Positions 9,474-20,169 are shown, counted from the first letter of the stretch. The stretch: 36,872 nt of DNA from Thioalkalivibrio sp. (GCA_011046015.1 DSBO01000125.1:1-36872); one strand, 5' to 3'. Notes: generated by a model from the sequence alone, not told the origin. A program made the numbers and translations.

Positions 9474-10745
9474 TTACCGGCCGGAGTCCCGGCGGAAATA
9501 CTCCGGCACCCAGGCCGGTGGCCGGCGCACAGGCACCCGCGGCACCACCGACTTGTGCCCCCGTTGCAGATGATCGGCCAGCTCCCGGCCCGATACGGCC
9601 GCCCCCGCCCTGCCGAAGCGCTTGCGAAGCACCGCCTCCAGCAGCCCCGTCAGGACTTCGTCCGGTCCATGGTGTTCGCACCGTGATGCGCTTTGTTCTG
9701 GGGTGGAATCTGCGTAGCCCGTCAGGACTTCGTCCGGTCCATGGTGTTCGCACCAGCGACGCAGCCAGCCCCCCGCCGTGAGATTCGCGCCCCAGCCTTC
9801 GGCCTGCGCATGCTGGCGCAACGCGGCGATGATCTCCTCCGCGTTTACCGCCGCCCGCAGCTGCACCAGCGCCCGCCGGCGCGCCCGCCTGCGTGCCCAT
9901 GCCTGTCGCAGACGGCGCCCTGCCGACACCAGGCCCACCAGCACGACCGCCGACAGCAGCAACACCAGCACGATGCGCCAGCCGATGCCCACAACGGGCG
10001 TGGCCGGCGGCTGATGCCGGACCCGCTGCAGGCGCCCCGTATCCGGGTCGAAATACTGGAACTCCAGTGTCGGCAACCGGAGCATGCCGTTACGCAGTGG
10101 CTTGAAGGGGATTTCGTGCACCACTTCACCGTGTACGCCATCGAGGGCCGGGGCCTTCTGCCGCCGGCTGGCCGGGGACAGAAACTCGATGTCCTTGGTC
10201 GACTCGAGTTGCTGCAGGATCGCGGGCAGGCTCTCCGGCAGTAGGCCCGCACCCGTCAGCCGGACGCGCCAGTAGGCCAGGCGCCCGGGCCTTAGCAGGC
10301 CGGCCGGCTCGATGCGGGATTCGATGCGCACCTCGCCCACGCTGAGCGTGGGCGGAATATAGGCCGGCAGCGCGCGCACATGCAGCGACTGTGGCGGCAG
10401 CCGGTACTCGCGCTCGGTGGTGCCACCCAGGCGATAGCCCACCGGGGGGAGGTGTAACCGGTACTCACCCGGGGCCTGCGGAAACAGCGCCCAGCCGATA
10501 CGCAGACGGTCGGACTCGCGTGCAAAGGGCAGCACCACTGCCTCCATGCCCGGGAGGTCTGGCACCTCGGTCTCGAGCACCGCAAAGCGGTCGGCCGCCG
10601 CCACCTCGACTGTCACGAGCACGGCCTCGCGGGTCCAGACGCGCTCGTCCGACAGGCGGTAGGTAAAATCCTCCGGCGCGGCCGCCAGGGCCAGACCACA
10701 GGCCACCAGCAGCCAGCCCGCCACCAGCCCGCGGCCCGTCACCAT
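9474..10745 (-). CDS. BatD-like protein
   Basis: Signal peptide, beta-sandwich-like extracytoplasmic region, C-terminal TM and cytoplasmic tail; last gene of a MoxR/DUF58/VWA operon. Start ATG at 10745 overlaps the upstream stop. Confidence 0.7.
   Translation of the reverse strand: MVTGRGLVAGWLLVACGLALAAAPEDFTYRLSDERVWTREAVLVTVEVAAADRFAVLETEVPDLPGMEAVVLPFARESDRLRIGWALFPQAPGEYRLHLPPVGYRLGGTTEREYRLPPQSLHVRALPAYIPPTLSVGEVRIESRIEPAGLLRPGRLAYWRVRLTGAGLLPESLPAILQQLESTKDIEFLSPASRRQKAPALDGVHGEVVHEIPFKPLRNGMLRLPTLEFQYFDPDTGRLQRVRHQPPATPVVGIGWRIVLVLLLSAVVLVGLVSAGRRLRQAWARRRARRRALVQLRAAVNAEEIIAALRQHAQAEGWGANLTAGGWLRRWCEHHGPDEVLTGYADSTPEQSASRCEHHGPDEVLTGLLEAVLRKRFGRAGAAVSGRELADHLQRGHKSVVPRVPVRRPPAWVPEYFRRDSGR
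9646..9754. repeat. 37-bp direct repeat pair inside the BatD-like CDS
   Basis: CCCGTCAGGACTTCGTCCGGTCCATGGTGTTCGCACC at 9646-9682 and 9718-9754 (72-bp offset). Duplicates [12 protein letters not shown] in the protein. Confidence 0.95.
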
Positions 10746-12586
10746 GGCGCCACCCCCTGCATCCGGGCCGGCTCGTCCAGCGGACTCACGAAGCCCTCCT
10801 CCAGCTCGAACAGCGTCTTCCACAGCAGCGGCTGGTCGTCGGCCAGGGCCTCCATGCGCAGGCGGGCAATCCCCACCGCCTGCTCGCGACGCACGCGATC
10901 ACGGTCCACCCCCTGCGTCGGCTGCGTCAGGCGCAGCCGCTCCAGCCCGCGCAGGATCAGGGCCTCGGGCAACGCGTCCGGATCGACCGGGTCCGGCACG
11001 AAGGCCTCGTTCTCGCCGTCGGCCAGCGAGACGGTCGTGTTCTCGCCGACTTCCAGCCCCTCGGCGGCCCGCCGGCTGACCGGGCCGGTGCCGGCCCGCT
11101 CCGCCAGGCCTTCGCCCAGGCGCTCCTCCACGGCCTCGAGCAACACCTCGCTCAACGCCAGATTGTGCCGGGTGGTCACGCGTTCGGGCTGGTAATTGAG
11201 GGCGTCGCGGAAGCTGGCCAGCGCGCCGGCGTAGTCGCCCAGGCGGAACTGGCTGTTGCCGAGGTTGTGCAGCGCCAGGGCACGCTCGGCATCCGAGCCG
11301 GCCGCCAGCACCGCCTGGCCGAAGCGCGCCGTGGCCGTCTCGTAATCCTCCTGCCGGTAGCGGCCCACGCCCTCGCCCAGCAGGCCACGAAACCCCGCCA
11401 CCCGGCCATAGAACTCGGCCGCTGCCGCATACTCGCCCGAGGTCAGGGCCTGATAGGCCCGCTGCTCGGCCTCGGCCGCCTGCAGCGGCGAGGACGGCAG
11501 GGGTAGCAGGAGACCGAGCAGCAGGACGGCGGCCAGGGGCGCCGTCCCTGCCATCCTCGCTCGCAGGAGCGGCGGGGCCAGCAACAGGAGAAACCCCGGC
11601 AACAGCGCCCAGCGGTAGAGTTCGCGCCAGAGGATGTCGTCCTGCGCCGCCTCTGGCGCTGGCAGGCGGGCAGCGATGCCTGCATCGTAGAGCCGGCGCC
11701 AGTCGCCATCGTCGGCACGCACCGGGCTGAAGGCTCCGCCCCCGCGGGCGGCGAGCACCTGCAGCCGCCCGGCGTCCAGGCGCGAGATCACGGGTCGGTC
11801 ATGCACGTGCAGCCAGCCGCCCTCCGGGGTCGGTACCGCCGCACCCTCGGCCGTGCCCACCCCGAGTATGTAGAGCGGCACTCCCGCCTCGGCAAGCGCG
11901 CTCGCCGCCGCCTCCAGGCGCGCCCCGTCCTCAGCGGCCGCCTCCGCCGGTTCGCCCGACGCCCCAAAGTCGCCGTCGGTGATCCACAGCAGGGCGGCAT
12001 GGTCTGTTCCGGCCAGGGCCGCGCCTGCGGCTTCCAGGGCCACGGCATGGCGGCTGCCGGCGGTGGGCAGCACCAGTGTCTCCAACTGGTCGAGGTAGAA
12101 ATCGAGCGCATCGGCATCGGCCGTGGGGGGTACGAGCAGGTGCGGGCGTCCGGCATAGACCATCACGCCGATGCGCAGGCGTCCGGCACGGGCACGCAGT
12201 TCGTCGAGTTCGATGCGCGCGCGGCGCAGACGCTGGGGCCGGATGTCCGTCGCCTGCATGGAGGGCGAGGCATCCAGTAGCACCAGCAGGGTGGCCGGGG
12301 CCATCGGCGCCTCGCCGGCCACCGCGAGCGGCACGCGGGGGCCGGCCGCTGCCACGGCCAGCAACACCCAGGCCATCCACGACGCGGCGGCGGCCGCCCG
12401 GCGCCACGGCGTGCCCGTCCCGGCGTCGGCATCGACCACCCAGGGCCGCAGCGCCGGCGCCGCGTAGCGCCCCTGGCGCTGCCGGCGCAGGGCTTGCAAC
12501 AGACCGAACAACAGGGGCTGGGTCGCGAGCAGCAGCCACAATGGCTCGCGCCACTGCAGCTGGGTGAGTTCCGCCCAGCCGATCAT
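10739..12586 (-). CDS. VWA domain plus TPR protein (BatB/BatC-like fusion)
   Basis: MIGWAELTQLQW start; VWA MIDAS LLDASPSM; later TPR ALALHNLGNSQFRLGDYAGALASFRDALNYQP. The ORF-track start at 14056 is an out-of-frame extension. Confidence 0.85.
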   Translation of the reverse strand: MIGWAELTQLQWREPLWLLLATQPLLFGLLQALRRQRQGRYAAPALRPWVVDADAGTGTPWRRAAAAASWMAWVLLAVAAAGPRVPLAVAGEAPMAPATLLVLLDASPSMQATDIRPQRLRRARIELDELRARAGRLRIGVMVYAGRPHLLVPPTADADALDFYLDQLETLVLPTAGSRHAVALEAAGAALAGTDHAALLWITDGDFGASGEPAEAAAEDGARLEAAASALAEAGVPLYILGVGTAEGAAVPTPEGGWLHVHDRPVISRLDAGRLQVLAARGGGAFSPVRADDGDWRRLYDAGIAARLPAPEAAQDDILWRELYRWALLPGFLLLLAPPLLRARMAGTAPLAAVLLLGLLLPLPSSPLQAAEAEQRAYQALTSGEYAAAAEFYGRVAGFRGLLGEGVGRYRQEDYETATARFGQAVLAAGSDAERALALHNLGNSQFRLGDYAGALASFRDALNYQPERVTTRHNLALSEVLLEAVEERLGEGLAERAGTGPVSRRAAEGLEVGENTTVSLADGENEAFVPDPVDPDALPEALILRGLERLRLTQPTQGVDRDRVRREQAVGIARLRMEALADDQPLLWKTLFELEEGFVSPLDEPARMQGVAPW

Positions 12587-13638
12587 GTTCCCCTCCCCGT
12601 AAACTGCCGGCCGAGCCGGGCCAGGGTGAGCAGGAACAGCCCGGCCAGCAGTGGCCAGTGGTAAAGCGGCCAGGTCCAGCGCTGGGGCTCGACGTCGAGG
12701 GCGTGGGCCTCCTGCCGATTGATGGCATCGATGGCCTCGCGCAGGCTCGCGGTGTCCCGGGCGAGGAAATGCCGGCCACCGGTGGCGTCGGCCAGGCGCT
12801 CGAGCCGGGCCATGTCCACCGGGGCGTAGATGAGTCCGCCCCGTGTCTCCTCGGCCGCCGCCTCGTCGGTAGCGCCGATACCCACGGTGTAGAGGCGCAT
12901 GCCGGCCTCGGCCGCCAGGGCCGCGGCGGCTTCGGGCACGATCCCGCCGGTGGCCTGGTCGGCGTCGGTGAACAGTACCAGGAAGCGGCGCCGCTCGGCG
13001 TCTGTGGCCGGCGCGGCCCGGTCCAGCTCGCGCACGCCCAGGGCGATGGCCTCGCCCAGGGCGTTGAAGCGGCCCGCCACGCCGGTGCGCAGGCGCTGCA
13101 CCTGGGCCCGTGCGAGGTCGGTGTCCGTGGTCAGCGGCACCAGGGTGTGCGAACGCTCGGCGAAGACGATGACCGACACCCGGGCCTGCGAGAGTCCGGC
13201 GATGAAGGGGTCGAGCAGGCCCTTGAGTACGGCCATGCGCGAGACACGCTCGCCGTCGAGCACATAATCGCGCAACACCATGCTTACCGAGGTGTCCACT
13301 ACCAGCACGATGTCGCGCACCGCCGGCGGATCGGGCAGGCGCTCGCCCACACGCACGGGCTCGGCGAGTGCCAGCACTAGGCAGCTCAGGCCGAGCAGAC
13401 CGAACAGCCGCCACAGCCAGCGCCAGCGTGCGCGCGGCAGGGGCCGAGGCGGCAGCAGGTCGATCAGCGGATGCAGGTAACGGACGATGCGTCCTCCCGT
13501 CTCCGGGGCATTCGGCTGACGCCGGCGCCAGCCCCAGGTCAGCACCGCCAGCAGCGGCAGGAGCAGCAGCCAATAGGGCTGCAGCAGGGTAATCGTCCCC
13601 AGTGCGAGCCCGTCCGCCATGACCTCCCCCGGGTTCAT
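12583..13638 (-). CDS. VWA domain-containing membrane protein (BatA-like)
   Basis: IVLVVDTSVSMVLRDY MIDAS motif, N- and C-terminal TM helices; ATGA overlap with the downstream gene. Confidence 0.87.
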   Translation of the reverse strand: MNPGEVMADGLALGTITLLQPYWLLLLPLLAVLTWGWRRRQPNAPETGGRIVRYLHPLIDLLPPRPLPRARWRWLWRLFGLLGLSCLVLALAEPVRVGERLPDPPAVRDIVLVVDTSVSMVLRDYVLDGERVSRMAVLKGLLDPFIAGLSQARVSVIVFAERSHTLVPLTTDTDLARAQVQRLRTGVAGRFNALGEAIALGVRELDRAAPATDAERRRFLVLFTDADQATGGIVPEAAAALAAEAGMRLYTVGIGATDEAAAEETRGGLIYAPVDMARLERLADATGGRHFLARDTASLREAIDAINRQEAHALDVEPQRWTWPLYHWPLLAGLFLLTLARLGRQFTGRGT

Positions 13639-14099
13639 ACCGCCCCCCGCGGCCAGCGCCGCAGCCAGAAAGCCGCCTCGGCGAGCAGGGCCCGGAGGTT
13701 CTCGGGCGGGCAGCCGCCGGGGGCGAAACGCGCCGCCTCCAGCCGCAGCACGAAGTCCTGCCAGCGACATGCAAGCTCGGCCGGCAGCGCCGGAGCTGGC
13801 GTCCGGGGCGATAGCCGGGACAACCCCAGGCCCTGACGCAGGGCATGCGCCAGGTGCAGGGCGACGTCCCGTGGGGCGAGTTCGCCATCCCGGGCGATAC
13901 GCGCCAGCTGTCGCAGACGCCGATGCGCGAGCCCGCGCGGAGAATACAGCCACCACCAGAGCAGCCAGCCCGCCAGAAGCAGCAATGCCACGAGCGCCAG
14001 CCAGGGCAACAGCTCGACGGCCGCCAGCGCCTCTGGCGCCGGCAGTTCCACGTCAAGCAGGCCGGCGTCGAGCAGGCCGGATGCCTCGGTCGTGCTCAC
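13635..14099 (-). CDS. DUF4381 domain-containing protein
   Basis: GTG start overlaps the DUF58 stop (GTGA). TM LLPWLALVALLLLAGWLLWWWLY and ELACRWQDFVLRLEAARFAP, in the usual position for this family. Confidence 0.78.
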   Translation of the reverse strand: MSTTEASGLLDAGLLDVELPAPEALAAVELLPWLALVALLLLAGWLLWWWLYSPRGLAHRRLRQLARIARDGELAPRDVALHLAHALRQGLGLSRLSPRTPAPALPAELACRWQDFVLRLEAARFAPGGCPPENLRALLAEAAFWLRRWPRGAV

Positions 14100-15079
14100 G
14101 GCAGCGGCACCTCCCGCTCGATCGCTTCCGTTTCCGCCGCCAGGCGTCGGCAGGGAATGCCCGCCGCGCGCAGGAGCGACTCGCGCCCGGCCAGGCAGGC
14201 CTCGGCGGCCTGCGCGTAGTCGGCCCTCAGGGCCGCGTCGTCGGTGTTCACGTAGCGGGCCGCCTGGCCGGCCGCCGGCGCGAGCCACAGAGGTCCTACG
14301 GCCGGCAGGGCCTGCTCGGCCGCATCGACGATGTGCAGGGCCTGCACCGCGTGGGCATCGGACAGGGCGAGCAACGTGGGCACGAGCGTGGCATCCAGAT
14401 CGGCGAAATCGCTGATGAGGTAGATGCGCGTGCCGCGCGGCAGGCTCGCCCGCAGCACCTCCAGTGGCGCGGCCAGGGCCGGTGGTGCAGCCGCATGCCC
14501 GGCTCCCGGCAGGTGTTGAGGCGGCAGGCAGGGGGCGGTGGCGGCCCGTGCCAGGGTATAGGCCCCCGCCTCGCCCATGAGCCCGCGCAGCCAGCGGGGC
14601 CGGGCCTCCAGCATCACGCCGCCGAGGCCCGTCTGCGCCCGCGCCGCGGCAAAGGCGATCAGGGCCGCAGCGCGCGCGGCCTGTGTGACCTTCAGGCGCC
14701 TGCGCGTGCCAAAACGCATGCCCGCACGCCGATCCACCAGCAGGAACACGCCGGGCCGGCGCTCCTCGCGGAAGACCTTCACGTAGTGCTCCCCCGTGCG
14801 CGCCAGCAGACGCCAGTTGATGAAACGCGGCTCATCGCCCGGCTGGAAGGGTCGGCTCTCCTCGTAGTCGAGGCCGGCCCCGAGTCGGCGGGCGTGAACC
14901 TCGCCATGCTGGGGGTAATCCGCCTCGCGCCGGCCGGCCGCGCCCGCAGCGACCAGGACAGCGCGACGCGCGAGTTCGCGCAGGTCGGCCTCGTCCAGCA
15001 GCGGCGCCTGCACGCCGGCAGGGCCGGCCACCCCCCCGCGCCCGCGTCGCCAGGCCGAAACGGTCTGCAGCCAGCTCAT
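14096..15079 (-). CDS. DUF58 domain-containing protein
   Basis: GLDYEESRPFQPGDEPRFINWRLLARTGEHYVKVFREERRPGVFLLVD, the DUF58 signature. Confidence 0.93.
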   Translation of the reverse strand: MSWLQTVSAWRRGRGGVAGPAGVQAPLLDEADLRELARRAVLVAAGAAGRREADYPQHGEVHARRLGAGLDYEESRPFQPGDEPRFINWRLLARTGEHYVKVFREERRPGVFLLVDRRAGMRFGTRRRLKVTQAARAAALIAFAAARAQTGLGGVMLEARPRWLRGLMGEAGAYTLARAATAPCLPPQHLPGAGHAAAPPALAAPLEVLRASLPRGTRIYLISDFADLDATLVPTLLALSDAHAVQALHIVDAAEQALPAVGPLWLAPAAGQAARYVNTDDAALRADYAQAAEACLAGRESLLRAAGIPCRRLAAETEAIEREVPLP

Positions 15080-15081
15080 AC

Positions 15082-16053
<972 letters not shown>

Positions 16054-16128
16054 TCCGGATCGGGATTGAATACGGGATGTCTGGCGTTGACGCCGCCCCT
16101 GACGGAAACATTCCTCGCGCAGCGGCCA

Positions 16129-16788
16129 TCACTCGGTCTCCACCGGCATGCCGGCCGCCTTCCATTCGGGGAAGCCATCCTGCAGCCGGCGCGCCCTGAG
16201 ACCCTGGCCGCGCAGGCGCTCCACCGCCTCGAAGGCCAGCACGCAGTGCGGACCGCGGCAGTAGGCCACCACCTCGCCGCTGTCGCGCAGTTCGTCGAGG
16301 TGCCGCTCCAGCTCGGCCAGCGGGATGTTCACGGCACCGGGCAGGTGCCCGGCGGCGTACTCCTCGGAGGGACGCACGTCGAGCACGGTGACCTCGCCCT
16401 TGCGCGCGCGTTCCAGCAGATCCTTCACCGGCATGGGCTCCAGCGCGTCCTTCACGGTGAGGTAGGTATCCACCAGCACCTTCACGTCGGCCAGGTGCCG
16501 CTCGGCCACGCCGCGCACGCACTGCATGAGCAGCACCACGTCGTCGCCCGTCAGACGGTAATAGACATGCAGCCCCTCCTTGCGCGAGGTCACCAGCCCT
16601 ACCTGCCGCAACTGCTGCAGGTGCTGCGAGGTGTTGCGCACGGACAGTCCGGACACGCGGGCGAGATCGTCGACGTTGCGCTCGCCCTGGGCGAGAAACT
16701 CCAGCAGCTCCAGCCGGTGGCCGTTGCCCAGGGCCTTGGCCACGCGGGCGAACTGGGCGAAGAGGTCTTTCTTGAAATTACCTGACAT
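16129..16788 (-). CDS. ArsR-family HTH regulator fused to a rhodanese domain
   Basis: N-terminal wHTH (LARVSGLSVRNTSQHLQQLRQVGLVTSRKEGLHVYYRL), C-terminal rhodanese (VLDVRPSEEYAAGHLPGAVNIP...YCRGPHCVLAFEA). Confidence 0.95.
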   Translation of the reverse strand: MSGNFKKDLFAQFARVAKALGNGHRLELLEFLAQGERNVDDLARVSGLSVRNTSQHLQQLRQVGLVTSRKEGLHVYYRLTGDDVVLLMQCVRGVAERHLADVKVLVDTYLTVKDALEPMPVKDLLERARKGEVTVLDVRPSEEYAAGHLPGAVNIPLAELERHLDELRDSGEVVAYCRGPHCVLAFEAVERLRGQGLRARRLQDGFPEWKAAGMPVETE

Positions 16789-16803
16789 GCGCCATCTCCG
16801 GTG

Positions 16804-16829
16804 ACTATTCCACTAATCTATGGAATAGT
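16804..16829. promoter_or_regulatory. Perfect palindromic operator candidate in the divergent promoter
   Basis: ACTATTCCA-CTAATCTA-TGGAATAGT: 9-bp perfect inverted arms directly upstream of the ArsR-rhodanese gene. Confidence 0.75.
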
Positions 16830-16927
16830 GTATCTTAATTTTGCATCCTGACCAACAGGACAGGGCGTGCCGGCCCAAACCGGCGCGCGCTGGACAACGT
16901 ATCCGCTGCGAGACAGAGGGTTATCAC

Positions 16928-17788
16928 ATGGATCTCGACCAGATCATCATGCAATACGAGCCGGCCATCCGCCTGTCGGCCTTCCTCGGCGTCTTTGCCC
17001 TGATGGCCGCCTGGGAGGTGCTCGCGCCCCGCCGCCAGCTTACCACCCCCAAGTGGGTGCGCTGGAGCAGCAACCTCGGCCTGGTGTTCCTGAACACCTT
17101 CCTGCTGCGCCTGGCCTTCCCGGCCGCCGCCGTGGGGGTGGCACTGCTGGCCCAGGAGATGGGCTGGGGGCTGTTCAACGTGGTGGACGTGCCGTTCTGG
17201 TTCGCCATCCTCGCCTCGGTGCTGATCATGGACTTTGTGATCTGGCTGCAACACGTCATGGTGCATGCCATCCCGCTGTTGTGGCGCATCCACCGCATGC
17301 ACCACGCCGACCTCGACTTCGACGTGACCACCGGCTCGCGCTTCCACCCCATCGAGATCTTCCTCTCCATGGGCATCAAGTTCGCGACCATCGTCCTGCT
17401 CGGCCCGCCGGTGGTGGCGGTGGTGATCTTCGAGGTGCTGCTCAACGCCACGGCCATGTTCAACCACAGCAACATCCGCCTGCCGCTGGCCGTGGACCGG
17501 GTGCTGCGGCTGTTCATCGTCACCCCGGACATGCACCGCGTGCATCACTCCATCGAGGACGACGAGACCAACAGCAACTTCGGCTTCAATCTCTCGATCT
17601 GGGACCGCCTATTCGGCACCTACCGCGCGCAGCCGCGCGCCGGCCACGAGGGCATGACCATCGGCATCCGCGACATGCGCGAGACGAAGCTCTGCGCCTG
17701 GCTGCCCGGGATGCTGGCCATCCCCTTCGTCGGCAAGGTGACGGGCTACGCCATCAATCGCCGCCAGTGGGGAAAGAGCGATGACTAA
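16928..17788 (+). CDS. Fatty acid hydroxylase / sterol desaturase family membrane protein
   Basis: His clusters HVMVH, HRMHH, HSNIR, HRVHHS among TM helices. Start trimmed to 16928. Confidence 0.92.
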   Translation: MDLDQIIMQYEPAIRLSAFLGVFALMAAWEVLAPRRQLTTPKWVRWSSNLGLVFLNTFLLRLAFPAAAVGVALLAQEMGWGLFNVVDVPFWFAILASVLIMDFVIWLQHVMVHAIPLLWRIHRMHHADLDFDVTTGSRFHPIEIFLSMGIKFATIVLLGPPVVAVVIFEVLLNATAMFNHSNIRLPLAVDRVLRLFIVTPDMHRVHHSIEDDETNSNFGFNLSIWDRLFGTYRAQPRAGHEGMTIGIRDMRETKLCAWLPGMLAIPFVGKVTGYAINRRQWGKSDD

Positions 17789-18746
17789 GACCCTGACACG
17801 CATCGCCCTGCTGCTGGTGCTGGTCGCCGGCATCGCCCTGGCCATCGTCTACCGCGACGCCTTCGACGCGGCGGCGCTCGAGGCCTGGGTGGACAACGCC
17901 GGGGCCGCCGGCCCCGTGGCCTTCGTGCTGATCTATGCACTGGCCACCGTGCTGTTCCTGCCGGGCTCCGTGCTGACCCTCGCCGGCGGGGCCCTGTTCG
18001 GCCCGGTGCTCGGCACCGTTCTCAACCTCACCGGTGCCACGCTGGGCGCCGCGCTGGCCTTCCTGGTCTCGCGACACCTGGCCTCGGACTGGGTGGCGCG
18101 CAGGACCGGCGGGCGACTCAGGCAGCTCATCCAGGGCGTGGAGTCCGAGGGCTGGCGCTTCGTGGCCTTCGTGCGCCTGGTGCCGCTGTTCCCCTTCAAC
18201 CTGCTGAACTACGCGCTGGGGCTCACGCGCATCCCCTTCTGGCATTACGTGGTCGCCTCCTACGTCTGCATGCTTCCCGGCGCCATCGCCTATACCTATC
18301 TGGGATATGCCGGGCGCGAGGCCATCGCCGGGGGCGAGTCGCTGATCCAGAAGATCCTGCTCGGCATCGCCCTGCTCGCGGTCGTGGCCTTCCTGCCCCG
18401 CCTGGTCGCGCGCCTGCGCCGCGGCCCGACGCTCGACATCGCCGCGCTCAGGGCACGCCTCGATGCCGGTGACGACCTGCTGGTGCTGGACGTGCGCACG
18501 CCCGAGGAATTCACGGGCGAACTCGGGCATATCCAGGGCGCCCGCAACCTGCCGCTGGATGCCGTGGCCACAAGCAGCAGCGAACTGGCCGACTGGCAGG
18601 AGCGCCCGGTACTGCTGGTCTGCCGCACCGACAGGCGCTCGGCCAAGGCGGCGCAGATCCTGGCCCGCAAGGGGTTTGCCGACGTCCACGTCGTCGCCGG
18701 TGGCATGGAGGCCTGGAACGCGGCCGGGCTTCCGGTCGAACGCTGA
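17781..18746 (+). CDS. VTT (TVP38/DedA-like) membrane protein fused to a C-terminal rhodanese domain
   Basis: FVLIYALATVLFLPGSVLTLAGGALFGPVLG...RLVPLFPFNLLNYALGLTRI, then LVLDVRTPEEFTGELGHIQGARNLPLD...LLVCRTDRRSAKAAQIL. Confidence 0.93.
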   Translation: MTKTLTRIALLLVLVAGIALAIVYRDAFDAAALEAWVDNAGAAGPVAFVLIYALATVLFLPGSVLTLAGGALFGPVLGTVLNLTGATLGAALAFLVSRHLASDWVARRTGGRLRQLIQGVESEGWRFVAFVRLVPLFPFNLLNYALGLTRIPFWHYVVASYVCMLPGAIAYTYLGYAGREAIAGGESLIQKILLGIALLAVVAFLPRLVARLRRGPTLDIAALRARLDAGDDLLVLDVRTPEEFTGELGHIQGARNLPLDAVATSSSELADWQERPVLLVCRTDRRSAKAAQILARKGFADVHVVAGGMEAWNAAGLPVER

Positions 18747-18771
18747 CGATCTCAACCGAAGGAGGTACGAG

Positions 18772-19122
18772 ATGAAACGCGCACTCATCATCCTGAACGA
18801 CCCGCCCTACGGCACCGAGCGCAGCTTCAACGGCCTGCGCATGGCCAAGGCGTTGCAAAAACAGGTCGAGGACGGCGTCGACGTCTTTCTCATGGCCGAT
18901 TCGGTGGGCTGCGCCCGCGCCGGGCAGAAGATCCCGCAGGGGTATTACAACCTGGAGCTGATGCTCAAGGCCGTGCTGCGCAAGGGCCGCGTGCTGCTCT
19001 GCGGCACCTGCATGGACGCACGCGGTCTCAGGGACGAGGACCTGGTGGAAGGCGCCGAGCGCTCCACCATGGACGAACTCGGCGAACTCACCGCCGCGGC
19101 CGACAAGGTCCTGATCTTCTGA
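18772..19122 (+). CDS. DsrE/YchN family protein
   Basis: ALIILNDPPYGTERSFNGLRMAKALQKQ...VFLMADSVGCARAGQKIPQGYYNLELMLKAVLRKGRVLLCGTCMDARGL. GGAGG RBS. Confidence 0.9.
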   Translation: MKRALIILNDPPYGTERSFNGLRMAKALQKQVEDGVDVFLMADSVGCARAGQKIPQGYYNLELMLKAVLRKGRVLLCGTCMDARGLRDEDLVEGAERSTMDELGELTAAADKVLIF

Positions 19123-19138
19123 TCACGGTAAGCTAGGA

Positions 19139-19172
19139 TGCCCCGGTTAAAGTGCGAACTTCGATCGGGGCA
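19139..19172 (+). promoter_or_regulatory. Hairpin upstream of arsS
   Basis: TGCCCCG-GTTA-AAGT-GCGA-ACTT-CGAT-CGGGGCA: 7-bp and 4-bp perfect stems, symmetric 4x4 internal loop, GNRA-type GCGA loop. Confidence 0.6.
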
Positions 19173-19198
19173 CCACACGCAGGACAGGACAACCGGAC

Positions 19199-20161
19199 AT
19201 GCACGCCACACTGCCATTACTGAAAGACACCGACTTCCCCGCCATCCGCCGCGGTCGGCTCACCACGCTGCAGGTCAACCTGGGCTATCGCTGCAACCAG
19301 AGCTGCCTGCACTGCCACGTGAACGCGGGACCGAACCGCAAGGAGATGATGACGGCCGAGACCATCGACACCGTCGTCGACTTCCTCCAGGCAGGCGGCA
19401 TAGAGACCCTGGACCTCACCGGTGGTGCACCCGAACTCAATCCGCATTTCCGCGATCTCGTCGCCCGCGCGCGCGCGCTCGGCGTCCACGTGATGGATCG
19501 CTGCAACCTCACCGTCCTGAATGAACCCGGCCAGGAAGACCTGGCGGATTTCCTCGCGGCACATGACGTGGAAGTCATCGCCTCCCTGCCCTGTTACCTC
19601 GAGGAAAACGTCGACGGGCAGCGCGGCCAGGGCGTGTACCACGGCAGCATCGAAGGGCTCAAAAAGCTCAACGCACGCGGCTACGGCCAGGCCGACGGCA
19701 GCCTGGTGCTGGACCTCGTCTACAACCCGACCGGCCCCTTCCTGCCCCCGGCGCAGGCCGCGCTCGAGGCCGACTACAAACGCGAACTCGCCGCACGCTT
19801 CGGCATCGCCTTCAACCGGTTGTTCACGCTCACCAACCTGCCCATCCAGCGCTTCGGCAGTACGCTGGTGAGCAAGGGCCAGTTCGACGACTACATGCAG
19901 CTGCTGCGCGGCGCCTACCGCGCGGAGAACCTCGACGCGGTGATGTGCCGCTCGCTCTTGAGCGTGGACTGGCAGGGTTACGTCTACGACTGCGACTTCA
20001 ACCAGATGCTCGGCCTGCCGCTGGCCGTTGAGGGCAAGGCCAGGCCGAAACTGGCCGACCTCCTCGGCCGCGACCTCGAAGGCAACCCGATCGTGATCGC
20101 CGACCACTGCTACGGCTGCACCGCCGGGCAGGGCTCGTCCTGCGGCGGGGCGTTGAGCTAG
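19199..20161 (+). CDS. arsS: Arsenosugar biosynthesis radical SAM protein ArsS
   Basis: VNLGYRCNQSCLHCHVNAGPNRKEMM radical SAM CxxxCxxC, C-terminal MCRSLLSVDWQGYVYDCDFNQML...DHCYGCTAGQGSSCGGAL (DUF3641-like). Confidence 0.93.
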   Translation: MHATLPLLKDTDFPAIRRGRLTTLQVNLGYRCNQSCLHCHVNAGPNRKEMMTAETIDTVVDFLQAGGIETLDLTGGAPELNPHFRDLVARARALGVHVMDRCNLTVLNEPGQEDLADFLAAHDVEVIASLPCYLEENVDGQRGQGVYHGSIEGLKKLNARGYGQADGSLVLDLVYNPTGPFLPPAQAALEADYKRELAARFGIAFNRLFTLTNLPIQRFGSTLVSKGQFDDYMQLLRGAYRAENLDAVMCRSLLSVDWQGYVYDCDFNQMLGLPLAVEGKARPKLADLLGRDLEGNPIVIADHCYGCTAGQGSSCGGALS

Positions 20162-20169
20162 GTTTTTTT

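Noticed and set aside
10739-14056. 1105-aa minus-strand ORF as a single giant protein
   Set aside because: The first 490 codons are low-complexity Arg/Gly/Pro/Ala-rich and antiparallel to no known family. They overlap the in-frame VWA and DUF4381 genes. The real protein begins with MIGWAELTQ at 12586.
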